A DNA stretch of 64,000 nucleotides from contig NZ_JAENIM010000032.1 of assembly GCF_016595495.1 (NCBI RefSeq), positions 24,073 through 88,072 on the forward strand. Reading direction: 5' to 3'. Positions 43,485 through 54,136 of the stretch are shown here, one piece after another; within the stretch, counting starts at the first letter, position 1; each line of letters begins with the position of its first letter. The notes beneath the pieces are model-generated. The model ran no database searches. It was not told the origin of the DNA and was given only the letters and a program-made list of their open reading frames with translations. The stretch comes from Persicirhabdus sediminis (GTDB lineage: Bacteria; Verrucomicrobiota; Verrucomicrobiia; Verrucomicrobiales; Akkermansiaceae). Made by a program: the position numbers and the translations under genes.

Positions 43485-44177
43485 TTATGAAATAAACATT
43501 CTCGCTTTTGCCCCTTCATGCTGAGCGGCCGCCAAATCCCATACAGGATTGAAGCTGCCAATCTCGTCTAACTCACGATGCATCGCTTCAGCTAGTTGAG
43601 GGCGAATTTCCCTCAATGCTCGTTGCAAAACTTCCTGAGTAAGTCGTGGCCCAATCGGTAGCAATTTTAATGCCGCTTGCAAAAAAGCTGAATAAGTTTG
43701 ATATACAAACGACCAACAAGCAGCCGCCACAGGAGCCCCTTGATGGTGCATCAAACAGCCTAATACGACAGGACTTTGATGATAGACCCAGTCTATATCT
43801 GGCAATCCAGCATCGCGCGCCCAGGTCTGTTGATAGACTCGCCATTGCTGACGACCGATTTTACTGGCAGACTCGCGTAGCTGGCGGGCTGGACGCGCCG
43901 CCCAACAAAGTTCATCTAGCTCGTGCAACAATGCCAGCTGACCACTTTCGCATGCACGCCATGCATGAGCGACCAAAGGAACATCAACCCACAACAAAGA
44001 GTCACTGACATCTCGCAGCAAAAAGGTTTCTAACTCATCACCTGATTTGACCATACCCGTCTGCACCACGCCCTCAAGGCCAAGCGAATGGGCGTAGGCT
44101 CCAACAGGCAGAACTCCATCTGAGAAATGCATCACGGCTGCTAGCCAGCTGAAATCATCGTCTATCATGTCCATCAT
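43485..44177 (-). CDS. ureF: Urease accessory protein UreF
   Basis: UreF is the helical adaptor between UreD and UreG in the nickel-insertion complex. The 230-residue protein shows MHFSDGVLPVGAYAHSLGLEGVVQTG near the N-terminus, the UreF hallmark, then LPIGPRLTQEVLQRALRE and a C-terminal AAAQHEGAKARMFIS typical of UreF tails. Its ATG shares a base with the ureE stop (TGATG), so translation is probably coupled. It may alternatively start three bases further in. Confidence 0.9.
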   Translation of the reverse strand: MMDMIDDDFSWLAAVMHFSDGVLPVGAYAHSLGLEGVVQTGMVKSGDELETFLLRDVSDSLLWVDVPLVAHAWRACESGQLALLHELDELCWAARPARQLRESASKIGRQQWRVYQQTWARDAGLPDIDWVYHQSPVVLGCLMHHQGAPVAAACWSFVYQTYSAFLQAALKLLPIGPRLTQEVLQRALREIRPQLAEAMHRELDEIGSFNPVWDLAAAQHEGAKARMFIS

Positions 44178-44608
44178 CAATGAGTATGGCTAGAGTGCAT
44201 GCCACAGAGAAACACCCCCTGGGTTACCTGATAGGGAATTCCAATGCGATCTAGCGATTTGGCTAAAGTGTGCACGTACTCGAGGATAATTTTATCCGCA
44301 CGCACTTCGACAGCAAGATGCTGATTACCCAAATACCAACCAACTTTAGCTGCCATCTCTAATGACTGAGGCATGGGGACTTCAATGATCTCTTCAGCAA
44401 GCTGCTGAATATGATAACAGCTGCCATCCACGCCTTTGAAATAATCACCGTGTTTGGCCGCCGTCCTCAGCCCATACGCAAGCTCCACGCCATTAGAGGC
44501 AGTTGCCCGCCATCTCCTTTTATAAAGTGCATGGCGATCTAGCTGAACCTCCACTGCATCAGTTGCAGGTTCTGCGTCCCATTTTGAGTCTATCAACACC
44601 GCTGCCAT
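44177..44608 (-). CDS. ureE: Urease accessory protein UreE
   Basis: UreE is a dimeric nickel-binding metallochaperone. The 143-residue protein has the N-terminal peptide-binding part (VQLDRHALYKRRWRATASNG) and a C-terminal metal-binding part (MAAKVGWYLGNQHLAVEV, AKSLDRIGIPYQVTQGVF). The tail GMHSSHTH is short but still His-bearing, unlike the long His tail of some UreE proteins. It lies between ureC and ureF. Confidence 0.88.
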   Translation of the reverse strand: MAAVLIDSKWDAEPATDAVEVQLDRHALYKRRWRATASNGVELAYGLRTAAKHGDYFKGVDGSCYHIQQLAEEIIEVPMPQSLEMAAKVGWYLGNQHLAVEVRADKIILEYVHTLAKSLDRIGIPYQVTQGVFLCGMHSSHTH

Positions 44609-44617
44609 TCTCTCTGC

Positions 44618-46384
44618 TTAGAATAAGAAATAACGCTGCGCCATCGGCAGCTCAGTCAAAGGTTCACAGCCAATCACTTCTCCATCTACGGTAACCGTGT
44701 AGGTTTCCGGATCAATATCGATATCAGGCATCGCGTCATTAAATAACAAATCAGCTTTTGTCACCTTACGAGTATTTACCACGGGAACTAACTGCTTTTT
44801 CACGCCCAACTTCTTAGCTAAGCCAGCTTCTAGCGAAGCTTTGCTAACAAAGGTCAGTGATGTTTTGAATTTTGCCTCACCATGTGAACCAAACATCGGA
44901 CGATAATAACATGGCTGAGGTGTCGGAATAGAGGCATTAGGATCGCCCATATTAGCCAAGGCAATCATGCCCCCCTTAAGCACTAACTCAGGTTTGACGC
45001 CAAAGAACATCGGTTTCCACATCACAATATCAGCCAACTTACCAACCATCAAAGAGCCAATCTCGTGCGCCATTCCATGTGAAATGGCTGGATTGATAGT
45101 GTATTTTGCCACGTAACGTAGAGCTCGGAAGTTATCCGCATCGGGATGATCTTCTGATTCTAACTTACCAAACTGCAACTTCATTTTATGCGCAGTTTGC
45201 CAAGTTCGCATCACTACTTCACCTACTCGTCCCATGGCCTGACTATCTGAGGAGATCATGGAAATTGCCCCCTTGTCGTGCAAAATATCTTCTGCGGCAA
45301 TCGTCTGTGGACGAATACGTGATTCAGCAAAAGCAACATCCTCAGGAATCTTCGAATCAAGATGATGGCAGACCATCAACATGTCTAAATGCTCATCAAT
45401 GGTATTGTGAGTAAATGGACGTGTTGGGTTAGTTGAGGAAGGTAAAACGTTAGGGTGAGAACACACTTTCATGATATCTGGAGCGTGACCTCCACCAGCG
45501 CCTTCAGAGTGATAGGTATGAATCGTACGCCCATCAAAAGCTTTCAAAGTATCTTCTAAATAGCCTGCCTCATTAAGAGTATCGGTATGAATAGCCACCT
45601 GAATGTCCATCTCATCAGCAACCGACAAACATGTATCGATCGCCGCTGGCGTGGTTCCCCAGTCTTCGTGCAGCTTCAAACCTATCGCACCTGCTAGAAC
45701 TTGCTCACGCAGCGGCTCTTTGGTGGCACAGTTGCCTTTACCTAAGAACCCAAGGTTCATCGGGTATTCATCAGCCGCCTCAATCATGCGGTGCATGTAC
45801 CACTCTCCTGGCGTACAGGTCGTTGCATTAGTTCCTGTAGCTGGGCCAGTGCCCCCACCTAACATCGTAGTAACGCCACTACTCAGAGCTTCATCTATCT
45901 GCTGAGGACAAATAAAGTGAATGTGAGAATCAACTCCTCCAGCGGTGATGATATTTCCTTCACCAGCGAGCACTTCAGTACCAGCACCAATGATCATCTT
46001 ATCCAACTCCCCAGTCTCAGGGTGCGGAACTAATGAACCAATACCATCCTGAATATCGGGATTACCAGCGTGCCCCACACCTACAATGCGGCCAGCCTTG
46101 ATGCCAAGATCCGCTTTGATGATACCTAACTCAGCATCAATGATTGTGGCATTAGTAATGACTAAATCTAAACACTCCGCATCAAGTGCCTGGGACGACT
46201 GCCCCATGCCATCGCGAATCACTTTACCTCCACCGAATTTCACTTCATTGCCGTAACCGCTTTTCTCCACCACCATATCGCGTTCGATCTGGATGAATAA
46301 TTCGGTATCAGCCAAGCGAACTCGATCACCTATCGTCGGGCCAAAATGCTCTGCGTATTGCTTTCTTGTTAGTTTTAATGACAT
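44618..46384 (-). CDS. ureC: Urease alpha subunit
   Basis: This is the catalytic subunit that hydrolyses urea to ammonia and carbamate with a two-nickel centre. The 588-residue protein carries the nickel ligands HIH (154, 156), the carbamylated Lys237 in [36 protein letters not shown] and [12 protein letters not shown]. Typical UreC proteins have about 570 residues; the excess is a short insertion near residues 116-130 ([14 protein letters not shown]) before [13 protein letters not shown]. ureA and ureB are separate genes, as in most bacteria. Confidence 0.98.
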   Translation of the reverse strand: MSLKLTRKQYAEHFGPTIGDRVRLADTELFIQIERDMVVEKSGYGNEVKFGGGKVIRDGMGQSSQALDAECLDLVITNATIIDAELGIIKADLGIKAGRIVGVGHAGNPDIQDGIGSLVPHPETGELDKMIIGAGTEVLAGEGNIITAGGVDSHIHFICPQQIDEALSSGVTTMLGGGTGPATGTNATTCTPGEWYMHRMIEAADEYPMNLGFLGKGNCATKEPLREQVLAGAIGLKLHEDWGTTPAAIDTCLSVADEMDIQVAIHTDTLNEAGYLEDTLKAFDGRTIHTYHSEGAGGGHAPDIMKVCSHPNVLPSSTNPTRPFTHNTIDEHLDMLMVCHHLDSKIPEDVAFAESRIRPQTIAAEDILHDKGAISMISSDSQAMGRVGEVVMRTWQTAHKMKLQFGKLESEDHPDADNFRALRYVAKYTINPAISHGMAHEIGSLMVGKLADIVMWKPMFFGVKPELVLKGGMIALANMGDPNASIPTPQPCYYRPMFGSHGEAKFKTSLTFVSKASLEAGLAKKLGVKKQLVPVVNTRKVTKADLLFNDAMPDIDIDPETYTVTVDGEVIGCEPLTELPMAQRYFLF

Positions 46385-46388
46385 CGTC

Positions 46389-46709
46389 TTATTGATTATC
46401 TAACTCCCCGTTAACTTCTCCACGTAATCCCCAAACGACACGGCTTCCAGCTAGCGCCACTAGATTAACTTCACGTTCATCACCTGGCTCAAACCTTACA
46501 GCTGTGCCAGCTGGAATGTTTAAACGAAACCCCCGTGTTAGCTCGCGATCAAATTGCAGTGACGGATTCACTTCATAAAAATGATAATGGCTACCCACCT
46601 GAATCGGTCGATCACCTGTATTACTAACGAGGACCGTCAGCAATTCGAGTTCAGCGTTAGCTTGCAACTCAGCATCGTCATCAGCACATATAATTTCTCC
46701 AGGAATCAT
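46389..46709 (-). CDS. ureB: Urease beta subunit
   Basis: The 106-residue structural subunit shows the UreB start [20 protein letters not shown], then [29 protein letters not shown] and [29 protein letters not shown]. It overlaps the ureA stop by four bases (ATGA), consistent with translational coupling in ureABC. Confidence 0.97.
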   Translation of the reverse strand: MIPGEIICADDDAELQANAELELLTVLVSNTGDRPIQVGSHYHFYEVNPSLQFDRELTRGFRLNIPAGTAVRFEPGDEREVNLVALAGSRVVWGLRGEVNGELDNQ

Positions 46710-47008
46710 TGGATCGGGTTGTGAATGGTTACAAGTTTCGTGCCGTCTGGAAAGGTAGCTTCAGCCTGCACTTCGTGCAGCATTTCAGGGACTCCATCCA
46801 TAACGTCATCCCGGCTGAGAATCCGCGTTCCCTCATCCATCAGCTGAGCCACGGTTTTACCATCTCTAGCGCCTTCGAAGATTTCGTAAGTTAGAATCGC
46901 CACCGTTTCTGGATAATTGAGCTTAAGCCCACGCCCCTGACGTCGGCGAGCTAAGTCGGCAGCCACTACGACCATCAACTTTTCCTGTTCTCTTGGAGTT
47001 AAATGCAT
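46706..47008 (-). CDS. ureA: Urease gamma subunit
   Basis: The 100-residue subunit shows [54 protein letters not shown] and VEATFPDG-like [20 protein letters not shown], which are canonical. It begins 4 bp after urtE ends, so the urea importer and urease are in one transcription unit. Confidence 0.97.
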   Translation of the reverse strand: MHLTPREQEKLMVVVAADLARRRQGRGLKLNYPETVAILTYEIFEGARDGKTVAQLMDEGTRILSRDDVMDGVPEMLHEVQAEATFPDGTKLVTIHNPIQ

Positions 47009-47012
47009 GTTT

Positions 47013-47726
47013 TTAAACTGCTAGGTATTTTTCAATCAGCTCATCAGACAACGCGCTGATTTCACCACTTTCCACAACCGAGCCACGCTCCATAATGCAG
47101 AAATAATCAGAACAAGCTTTAGCAAAGTCCAAATATTGTTCAACTAGTAAGATACTCATCTCATAGTTATTCTTTAGGTAAATAATCGCATCTTCGATCT
47201 GATCAATAATTGAAGGCTGAATACCTTCAGTAGGCTCGTCTAGTAATAATACTTTAGGATTAGTTAGCAGAGCCCTACCGATAGCTAACTGTTGTTGTTG
47301 GCCACCTGACAGCACTCCTCCTTTACGATCCTTCATTTCCTTGAGAACTGGGAAGAGCTCATACACTTCATCCAGCTTGTTCCACGCCTCTTTGCCGTGC
47401 ACACTCAGGCTAACTTTTAAGTTCTCCCAAACTGTTAAATTAGGAAAGATGTCCCTCCCCTGAGGCACATAACCAATCCCTGAACGCGCTCGCTTCTCGG
47501 TTGAGAGGTTTTGCAGTTCTAACCCATCGAGGCTGATCACCCCTGAGCTAGACGGAGCAATGCCCATAATCGTCTTCAGCGAGGTCGTCTTCCCCACACC
47601 ATTACGCCCCAATAGCGCGAGCACAGAATTCTGCGGCAGATCAAAACTAACATCCCTCAGAATAAGTGATCCATCATAAGAGACATTTACCTTATCCAAT
47701 CCTAACATTGTATCTTCAGTTACCAT
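47013..47726 (-). CDS. urtE: Urea ABC transporter ATPase UrtE
   Basis: This is one of two cytosolic ATPases of the UrtABCDE importer. The 237-residue protein has Walker [37 protein letters not shown], signature [16 protein letters not shown] and Walker [20 protein letters not shown], matching the LivF-like UrtE group. A good Shine-Dalgarno sequence (AGGAAGG) precedes the ATG, in contrast to most genes in the window. Confidence 0.95.
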   Translation of the reverse strand: MVTEDTMLGLDKVNVSYDGSLILRDVSFDLPQNSVLALLGRNGVGKTTSLKTIMGIAPSSSGVISLDGLELQNLSTEKRARSGIGYVPQGRDIFPNLTVWENLKVSLSVHGKEAWNKLDEVYELFPVLKEMKDRKGGVLSGGQQQQLAIGRALLTNPKVLLLDEPTEGIQPSIIDQIEDAIIYLKNNYEMSILLVEQYLDFAKACSDYFCIMERGSVVESGEISALSDELIEKYLAV

Positions 47727-47738
47727 ATTTCTACCTTC

Positions 47739-48527
47739 CTAGTCGTGTTTTTGTCTCCCCAAATATACTTCCTTCACCGTTGGATCATTAGCGACTTCAA
47801 GGAACTTTCCTTCCTTAAGCACATGCCCTTGATGAAGCACAGTCACCTTACGCGCGATCTGACGAATGAACTCCATATCGTGCTCAATCACCATAATACT
47901 GTGCTTGCCTTCTAGGCTAAGCAACAACTCACCAGTGCGCTCAGTTTCTTCATCACTCATGCCTGCTGCGGGTTCATCCACTAGGAGAATCCTTGGTTTT
48001 TGCGCCAACAACATGCCAATTTCTAACCACTGCTTCTGACCATGTGAGAGCAATCCAGCGCGCTCATTGCATAGATCTTGCAGACGAACGGTTTCTAGCA
48101 CTTCTTCGATGGCCTCTTTGTCAGCAGCGCTTTCTTTGTATAAAAGTGACTGCCACACGCCGCGGCCATGATTGAGCGATAGCACGATGTTATCGTAGAC
48201 GCTGTGATCTTGATAGACACTTGGAGTTTGAAATTTCCGAGAAATCCCCAAGCGGTTGATCTGGTACTCACGCAACTTTGTGAGATCGAGATCATGTCCA
48301 TCATCTTGGTGGAATGTTACCGTTCCTTCGTCAGGACGAGTCCGTCCAGTAATTAGGTCCATGAAGGTACTTTTACCTGCTCCGTTAGGTCCAATAATTG
48401 TTCTCAATTCTCCCTCACCGAGGTAAAAGTTAAGATCGTTGATTGCTTTGAATCCATCAAATGACTTACTAACTGACTCAACTGATAATACTAAATCTGT
48501 GTCTTTATAAACTACACTATTAACCAT
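47739..48527 (-). CDS. urtD: Urea ABC transporter ATPase UrtD
   Basis: The 262-residue LivG-like ATPase has SFDGFKAINDLNFYLGEGELRTIIGPNGAGKSTFMDLITG, GISRKFQTPSVY, signature LLSHGQKQWLEIGMLL and Walker B LLVDEPAAGMSDEETERTGELL, then VIEHDMEFIR. The H in the signature (LSHGQ) is characteristic of UrtD. It is 12 bp from urtE. Confidence 0.95.
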   Translation of the reverse strand: MVNSVVYKDTDLVLSVESVSKSFDGFKAINDLNFYLGEGELRTIIGPNGAGKSTFMDLITGRTRPDEGTVTFHQDDGHDLDLTKLREYQINRLGISRKFQTPSVYQDHSVYDNIVLSLNHGRGVWQSLLYKESAADKEAIEEVLETVRLQDLCNERAGLLSHGQKQWLEIGMLLAQKPRILLVDEPAAGMSDEETERTGELLLSLEGKHSIMVIEHDMEFIRQIARKVTVLHQGHVLKEGKFLEVANDPTVKEVYLGRQKHD

Positions 48528-48539
48528 GATCTTACCTTT

Positions 48540-49688
48540 CTATGATTCATTTTCTACAGCCAATTGCGGTTCTACCGTAGCTGGCGGATCTGCTTTTCTT
48601 GATTGAATCCAGGCTTTAACTTGATCCCACAAACCAACCACACCGTTAGGCATAAACAAGACAACTAATAGGAACACCAGCCCTAGAATAATCAGCCAAC
48701 TCTCTGGATAAACTCGCGTGGTATAACTCTTGAGCAAGTTGATAAGCACAGCTCCAATAATAGGACCAAACTTACTTCCTCGACCACCAACGGCAACCCA
48801 AACAACAATATCTAATCCCTTAGTTGGCCACATCTCGCTCGGGTTGATGATGCCAGCTTGAGGCACATAGAGAGCTCCAGCCAGACCTGCAATCATCGCA
48901 CTAACGACAAAGATAAATACTTTGTAATGTGTTGTTGAATAGCCTGAGAAACGTACGCGGTTTTCCGAGTCTCTAATCGCTCTTTGAACCAGACCAAACT
49001 TGCTCTTCAGCAAGTAGGCGATAAGGTAATAGACGCCAATTAACAAAAATCCTGATGCCCAAAACAATGCTCTGGATACGGAAGCCTCGCGAATGTCGTG
49101 CCCAAAGATGAATTTGAAATCCGTGAAGCCGTTGTTACCACCAAAGGTGAAATCATTGCGGAAAAACAGCAATGCAGCTGCATAAGTTAGAGCCTGTGTG
49201 AGAATAGAAAAGTAAACACCTTTAATACGTGAGCGGAATGCTAACATGCCAAAGACAAAGGCAACTAAGCCAGGCACCCACATGGCGGCAAATACCGCAA
49301 ACCATGGGTTGTAAAATGGCTTCCAATGTACTGGTAACTCGGAATATCCAAGGAACACCATGAAGTCAGGCAAGCTCGTACCGTAGGCACCTAAGTCACC
49401 AATCATCAGCATCAGGTACATGCCAAATGCATAACCACCGAGCGCGAAGAACAAACATTGCCCCAAACATAACAACCCGGTGTAGCCCCAGAGGAAGTTC
49501 AAGCTAATCGCGAGTACTGCGTAGCAAAGGTACTTGCCCCACACACTCAGCTGGAAGGTGGTGATATGTAATGCCGAATCCGCAGGAAACAGCGTATTCA
49601 TTAGAGGAAATATAACGACAAAGATGGCTAATACCGCCAGCGCTATTTTTTCTCCAATCGTATCAAATGGTAATAATCGATTATTCAT
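48540..49688 (-). CDS. urtC: Urea ABC transporter permease UrtC
   Basis: The 382-residue membrane protein is of the LivM type, with about ten hydrophobic helices, [80 protein letters not shown] and [27 protein letters not shown], which are hallmarks of UrtC. It is 12 bp from urtD and 17 bp from urtB. Confidence 0.95.
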   Translation of the reverse strand: MNNRLLPFDTIGEKIALAVLAIFVVIFPLMNTLFPADSALHITTFQLSVWGKYLCYAVLAISLNFLWGYTGLLCLGQCLFFALGGYAFGMYLMLMIGDLGAYGTSLPDFMVFLGYSELPVHWKPFYNPWFAVFAAMWVPGLVAFVFGMLAFRSRIKGVYFSILTQALTYAAALLFFRNDFTFGGNNGFTDFKFIFGHDIREASVSRALFWASGFLLIGVYYLIAYLLKSKFGLVQRAIRDSENRVRFSGYSTTHYKVFIFVVSAMIAGLAGALYVPQAGIINPSEMWPTKGLDIVVWVAVGGRGSKFGPIIGAVLINLLKSYTTRVYPESWLIILGLVFLLVVLFMPNGVVGLWDQVKAWIQSRKADPPATVEPQLAVENES

Positions 49689-49705
49689 TATTCTATCAGT
49701 TCGAA

Positions 49706-51349
49706 TTAATCATCTAAGCTTCGGCTACGTGCTGGGAACAGCCCGCCTGGCTTGAATTGTAAAAATATAATAATTAGGAACAGCACAGTAATTTTCCCCA
49801 TAACAGGTCCCAATAATGGCTGCAGACCTTGGTCTATCATGCCGATGCCTAATGATGAAATAGCAGCGCCAATCAAGTTACCTACACCTCCAACAACAAC
49901 AACCATGAAGCTATCAACAATGTATGTCTGTCCCATAGAAGGTCCCACATTACCAATCTGAGATAAGAACGCCCCTGCCAAGCCAGCTAGACCAGAACCA
50001 AAAGCAAAGGTGAGCATATTCACTCTAGCTGAAGGCACGCCTAAGCTGCTTGCCATCTGGCGGTTTTGCATAGTCGCTCTGACGTGCAGGCCCCAGCTGG
50101 TTTTACTTAATAAGAGGCGAGTCACTACCACCACGAGGATAGCAAATACAATCAATGACAGGCGATTGTAGGACATCAATACCCCAAAGAAATCATAACT
50201 TCCTGACAACCACTCAGGAGTAGAAACAGAAACGTTAGCTGCGCCAAACTTCAAGCGGAAAGCTTGTTGCATCACCATCGATACCGCCCAGGTTGCCAAA
50301 AGTGACTCCAGCGGACGCTTATACAAAAACTGAATCAGGCCTTTCTCCAACAGCGCTCCAGCCAGAGCTGATACAATAAATGCTGCTGGCAGGGAAACGG
50401 CAAAATACCAACCATAAACATCTGAGTCGACACCATAGTTAGCGATGAAAAAGTTTTGCACCAAGTACACCGTGTAGCCACCAATGGCAATAAACTCACC
50501 GTGCGCCATATTAATCACGCCCATTTGACCGAAGGTAATGGCCAAGCCATAAGCGACTAACAACAAGACAGAACCTGTACTCAAGCCTCGGAAAAGAGTG
50601 CTGGCAAAATCCAACATTTTTTGTCGTTCATCAATCAGGCGCAATGATGTTTCGCAGGACTTTATCAATGATGTATTTTTCTCATCAGCCTGCTGTGCAT
50701 CCTGATAGACACTCTCGATATAATCTCTCGCACCGAATGAGCGTAACTCTCCCAGCTCAATCACTGCGGATAAAAGCTGATCTTCATTTCCATTTTTAAG
50801 TTCAGAAATGGCGACCGCCTCATCAAAAGCGCGCTTCACTTTCTTATCAGTTTGCTTGGCAGCCAACTCTCTCAACTCAGGTAGATATTCTTCATTTTGA
50901 GTTTTACCTAACTTATCAGCGGCTGCGATGCGTTTCTTATAATCAGGTGATTTCAGATCCAACAGATCGACGATGCGTCTTAGATCCTTGCGGAGCTTGC
51001 GTGAAGCACGATCAATTTTAGCATCCGCAGACATGGCAGCACTAGCTCCTGTCAGCAGGTTTTCATACTTCCCTTCACCAACTTGCATCAGCACAACTGG
51101 CCCACCGTTTTTCTCATCGACAAAAACCTGACCAACACGCCAAGCCGCAACAAACTGACCAATGACCTCGTCGCCTAACTCCCCCAGCTTGTCCAAGCTA
51201 GCCTGAGTAGCGGCATCGTCTTCAGCCAATACCAGATCTACTAATACTTGCCTAGCCTGGTCGTCGGCAGCGTGCAAAGCCGAGCTTGCACAAATGTACA
51301 CACTAACTAGTAATGCGACTAACTTTAATAATTTTCCTCCTATAAACAT
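49706..51349 (-). CDS. urtB: Urea ABC transporter permease UrtB
   Basis: The 547-residue protein joins an N-terminal signal sequence and a periplasmic helical region of about 230 residues ([49 protein letters not shown]) to a LivH-type permease with [30 protein letters not shown] and [24 protein letters not shown]. The long extension is usual for UrtB in many bacteria. A Shine-Dalgarno sequence (GGAAGGGGA) precedes the start. A terminator separates it from urtA. Confidence 0.93.
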   Translation of the reverse strand: MFIGGKLLKLVALLVSVYICASSALHAADDQARQVLVDLVLAEDDAATQASLDKLGELGDEVIGQFVAAWRVGQVFVDEKNGGPVVLMQVGEGKYENLLTGASAAMSADAKIDRASRKLRKDLRRIVDLLDLKSPDYKKRIAAADKLGKTQNEEYLPELRELAAKQTDKKVKRAFDEAVAISELKNGNEDQLLSAVIELGELRSFGARDYIESVYQDAQQADEKNTSLIKSCETSLRLIDERQKMLDFASTLFRGLSTGSVLLLVAYGLAITFGQMGVINMAHGEFIAIGGYTVYLVQNFFIANYGVDSDVYGWYFAVSLPAAFIVSALAGALLEKGLIQFLYKRPLESLLATWAVSMVMQQAFRLKFGAANVSVSTPEWLSGSYDFFGVLMSYNRLSLIVFAILVVVVTRLLLSKTSWGLHVRATMQNRQMASSLGVPSARVNMLTFAFGSGLAGLAGAFLSQIGNVGPSMGQTYIVDSFMVVVVGGVGNLIGAAISSLGIGMIDQGLQPLLGPVMGKITVLFLIIIFLQFKPGGLFPARSRSLDD

Positions 51350-51435
51350 ATAGTTCCCCTTCCCTTAAGCAAACAACCATCGTTGATTATTTGAAACTTG
51401 ATTCAGCACGGATTGTGCCAACCTCATTGCGTGGT

Positions 51436-51473
51436 TAAAAAAATGCTCTGTCGTCCGTTTGAACGACAGAGCT
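51436..51473 (-). terminator. Terminator between urtA and urtB
   Basis: On the minus strand GCTCTGTCGT pairs with ACGACAGAGC around a short loop and is followed by ATTTTTTT. It lies in the 183-bp gap after urtA, so much urtA mRNA should end here. That would give binding protein in excess of the permease and ATPases, as is common for ABC importers. Confidence 0.88.
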
Positions 51474-51532
51474 CCTTCAGCTAGACTAATGAAAGTATTG
51501 TAATGCTAAGAACAAATGACAGCCACTAGACT

Positions 51533-52801
51533 CTACTTACTGAAGGTTCCTTTGAGGAATGGCTCACCTACCACATCTTTGATTTCTTCAATGATGCTGA
51601 ACTGGCCGTTCTCAAGAGTCTCTCCAATATAGACCGTCTTTGTTAAGTGATGGTTACTCTGTGAAGTTACGGTTCCACCTGGGCCATCGAAACTAACACC
51701 TGACTCAAGAGCCTGCATAACTTTAACTGGGTCGAAAGTGCCTGCTTTTTCTACAGCAGCTTTCCAGAGGTAAACACCATCGTAGGAAAGCACCATTGGT
51801 GAGCAGGTCACGCGGTTTTCTTTAACGATACCAGGAACATTTGTCTTACCTAACCATGCATTAAAATCAGCAATGAATTTTTTGTTAGCATCGCTATCAA
51901 TGGACATGAAGTAAGTCCAGCAACCAAGGTGACCTACAAGATCCTTAGAAGGAAGTGAGCGGAATTCATCTTCAGAAAGTGAGAATGATACTACTGGGCA
52001 GTCTTCAGAAGTGAGACCAGATGCAGCAAACTCCTTGAAGAAAGGAACGTTGGCGTCTCCGTTAATTGTGTTGATCACACAAGCATCACCAGATGAAGCA
52101 AACTTACGAATATCAGCAACGATCTGTTGGAAATCACTATGACCAAATGGAGTGTAATTACCCGCACTAATCACAGCTCCAGCTGAATCTTTGCGTAAGC
52201 CACCACCAATGTTTTCTACAGGCACTCCCTTAGACTGCAGGTACTCAAACAGTACGAGGTTAGTTGTCTGCGGGTAAACATAATCGGTACCGATCAAATA
52301 AAATTTCTTATATCCTTCCTCTAGCAGGAAGTCTACAGCAGGGATAGCCTGCTGGTTTACAGCCTCGGCTGTGTAAAAGATATTAGGTGACATTTCCTCA
52401 CCTTCATACTGCACTGGGTAGAAGAGCAGTCCATTGTACTTCTCATAAACAGGAAGCACTGATTTACGTGAAACTGATGTCCAACAGCCGAAAGTAGCGG
52501 CAACTTTGTCTTGAACTAACAACTGCTCTGCTTTTTCAGCGAACAGAGGCCAATCTGAAGCACCATCAACCACAACTGGCTCAATCTGCTTTCCTAGCAC
52601 GCCGCCATTAGAGTTGATTTCGTCGAAGGTAAACAAGAGCACATCGCGCAGTGATGTTTCAGAGATAGCCATAGTGCCACTGAGAGAGTGAAGCACACCG
52701 ACTTTTACTTTTTCTTCCTCGGCTTGCATTGCGCCTACAGCCATCATTGTGCTAGCGCCCGCAGCTAGAGTAACTTTGAGCATTGAAGATACTTTTTTCA
52801 T
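51533..52801 (-). CDS. urtA: Urea ABC transporter substrate-binding protein UrtA
   Basis: UrtA is the periplasmic urea receptor. The 422-residue protein has a signal peptide ([20 protein letters not shown] onwards, cut near AMQA-EE) and the family sequence [82 protein letters not shown] and [13 protein letters not shown], closely matching UrtA rather than other branched-chain amino acid type receptors. I chose the ATG at 52801, where the signal peptide starts. Confidence 0.96.
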   Translation of the reverse strand: MKKVSSMLKVTLAAGASTMMAVGAMQAEEEKVKVGVLHSLSGTMAISETSLRDVLLFTFDEINSNGGVLGKQIEPVVVDGASDWPLFAEKAEQLLVQDKVAATFGCWTSVSRKSVLPVYEKYNGLLFYPVQYEGEEMSPNIFYTAEAVNQQAIPAVDFLLEEGYKKFYLIGTDYVYPQTTNLVLFEYLQSKGVPVENIGGGLRKDSAGAVISAGNYTPFGHSDFQQIVADIRKFASSGDACVINTINGDANVPFFKEFAASGLTSEDCPVVSFSLSEDEFRSLPSKDLVGHLGCWTYFMSIDSDANKKFIADFNAWLGKTNVPGIVKENRVTCSPMVLSYDGVYLWKAAVEKAGTFDPVKVMQALESGVSFDGPGGTVTSQSNHHLTKTVYIGETLENGQFSIIEEIKDVVGEPFLKGTFSK

Positions 52802-52831
52802 AATAATTGTTATTGTTGTGTGTATGTATGC

Positions 52832-52854
52832 GAGGGGGAGGATCACTCCCCCTC
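52832..52854. promoter_or_regulatory. GC-rich hairpin between the porin gene and urtA
   Basis: GAGGGGGAG (52832-52840) pairs with CTCCCCCTC (52846-52854) over a five-base loop. Neither strand has a T-run directly after it, so it is not a classical terminator. It lies about 30 bases upstream of the urtA start and 28 after the porin-like gene stop, and could stabilise or punctuate the mRNA. Confidence 0.55.
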
Positions 52855-52881
52855 TTGAAAAAATTCAGACCTAGATAGATA

Positions 52882-53709
52882 TTAGAAGCTCAGTGAAAGA
52901 CCGAAGCTACCTGTGAGGAAAAGGTCATCTTCGTTAGTAGTCACATCCTGGTCAGTGTAATAAGCAACCAATCCAGCATCGAGAGACCAATCACCAGCGT
53001 TGATGTTGAGAGGCACGCTAGCTACAACACCTGCACTTGCGTAACCGAATCCTGAATCAGATTCTACTACTCCACCGGCGATATCTTCTTTAGCGTGGTA
53101 TCCTTCTGTTGGAGTGAAACCAACGGCTACAGGGAAAGACAAAGTGAATGACTCAAACTCTTTCTCTGGTGAAATACCAAGAACGAAGAAGTAACCAGTT
53201 TCGCCACCGCTCGCACCCTCTGTGAGGCGTGTATGCATGGTAATATATGGATTGAGGAAATGCTCGTAACCATAAGTAAGGTCTAGCACCTGCTCATTAC
53301 CACTTCCGTATAACCATGACTGATAAGTAGCTGAGATAGTGTGAGCCTGATAGTTATAAGCGAGACCTAACCAAACGTCTACCTCTTGAAGATCTCCACC
53401 AATTGAATCAGGAGCATTGTTATTCACATCCCACCAAGTTCCCAAGCTCATTGTCCAACCTTCAGCTAGCGCGATATCTAAGTTAAGCGCAGGGTTGAAT
53501 GTGCTCTGGCTACCGTAGAAATCTGTACCAGCTGCCCATACGTCTTTACCGTATGAAATGAAGTGTGAGTTGTAAGCCAGGCTCAGTGAACCTGAAACGG
53601 CATCGCTAACTTCTGGAGTTGGCTCAACAGCGACGATTGGTTCGCCAGCCTGAAGAGATGTGATTGCCGCAGCAGCTAACATAAACCCGAGTGTGTAGAT
53701 ATTTTTCAT
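52882..53709 (-). CDS. Outer-membrane beta-barrel protein heading the urea cluster (putative porin)
   Basis: The 275-residue protein has a signal peptide (MKNIYTLGFMLAAAAITSLQ-A) and a body of alternating aromatic/hydrophobic strands (SGSLSLAYNSHFISYGKDVW, WTMSLGTWWDVNN, ISATYQSWLYGSG, LTYGYEHFLNPYITMHTRL) ending in GSFGLSLSF with a terminal Phe, typical of outer-membrane barrels. It resembles TorF-like putative porins. Its position directly before urtA suggests passage of urea, but its specificity is inferred. I set the start at the ATG at 53709, where the signal peptide begins. Confidence 0.8.
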   Translation of the reverse strand: MKNIYTLGFMLAAAAITSLQAGEPIVAVEPTPEVSDAVSGSLSLAYNSHFISYGKDVWAAGTDFYGSQSTFNPALNLDIALAEGWTMSLGTWWDVNNNAPDSIGGDLQEVDVWLGLAYNYQAHTISATYQSWLYGSGNEQVLDLTYGYEHFLNPYITMHTRLTEGASGGETGYFFVLGISPEKEFESFTLSFPVAVGFTPTEGYHAKEDIAGGVVESDSGFGYASAGVVASVPLNINAGDWSLDAGLVAYYTDQDVTTNEDDLFLTGSFGLSLSF

Positions 53710-54083
53710 GTTGTATATTGTCTGATTATTTAAGTAGTGCTTTCCACTATCTGCATAACCACTCAGCAGCCGCCGTGCCAACAATCCACACTCAGAGTTC
53801 CAAACAACGATTAAAACAAAAACTAACATAGCATACCGTTGTTTAAAAACCCGCTATTATTGCATTCTCAAGCCATAAAAAGAATTCCCTATCACTTTTT
53901 CTCCATGACATATTTAAGGTCATGATTAGCATGAATAACATTCACACCCCGATGTCACACATTTACCTTTTCTAGCCACTCTCTCTACACTAAAGCAAAT
54001 TTGACATACAAATCGAAGATTTCGACATGCTATGCAAATTGACTAACGATCATCTAGAGCTGCACAGCCAACAACTAACCGAC
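53710..54083. promoter_or_regulatory. Promoter region of the urea cluster with a small inverted repeat
   Basis: The gap upstream of the porin-like gene is A/T rich. CATGAC (53904-53909) and GTCATG (53919-53924) form an inverted repeat with a 9-base spacer and could be an operator. No sequence fits a sigma-54 promoter with correct spacing. No other gene is visible. Confidence 0.3.
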
Positions 54084-54116
54084 AAAAATGCTCAGCCCTC
54101 AAAGTGGGCTGAGCAT
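54084..54116 (-). terminator. Rho-independent terminator after the basic exported protein gene
   Basis: On the minus strand ATGCTCAGCCC pairs with GGGCTGAGCAT (11 bp) around ACTTTGA, followed by TTTTTG. Confidence 0.9.
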
Positions 54117-54136
54117 ATAACTAGCATGCAGCTAGA

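Noticed and set aside
41808..53709. Genomic island with integrase and attachment sites around the urea block
   Set aside because: No integrase, tRNA end or direct repeat borders were seen; only the lower AGCT density hints at separate origin.
53850..53870. Sigma-54 promoter before the porin-like gene (TGGCTTGAGAATGCA on the minus strand)
   Set aside because: The GG to GC distance is one base shorter than the strict sigma-54 spacing.
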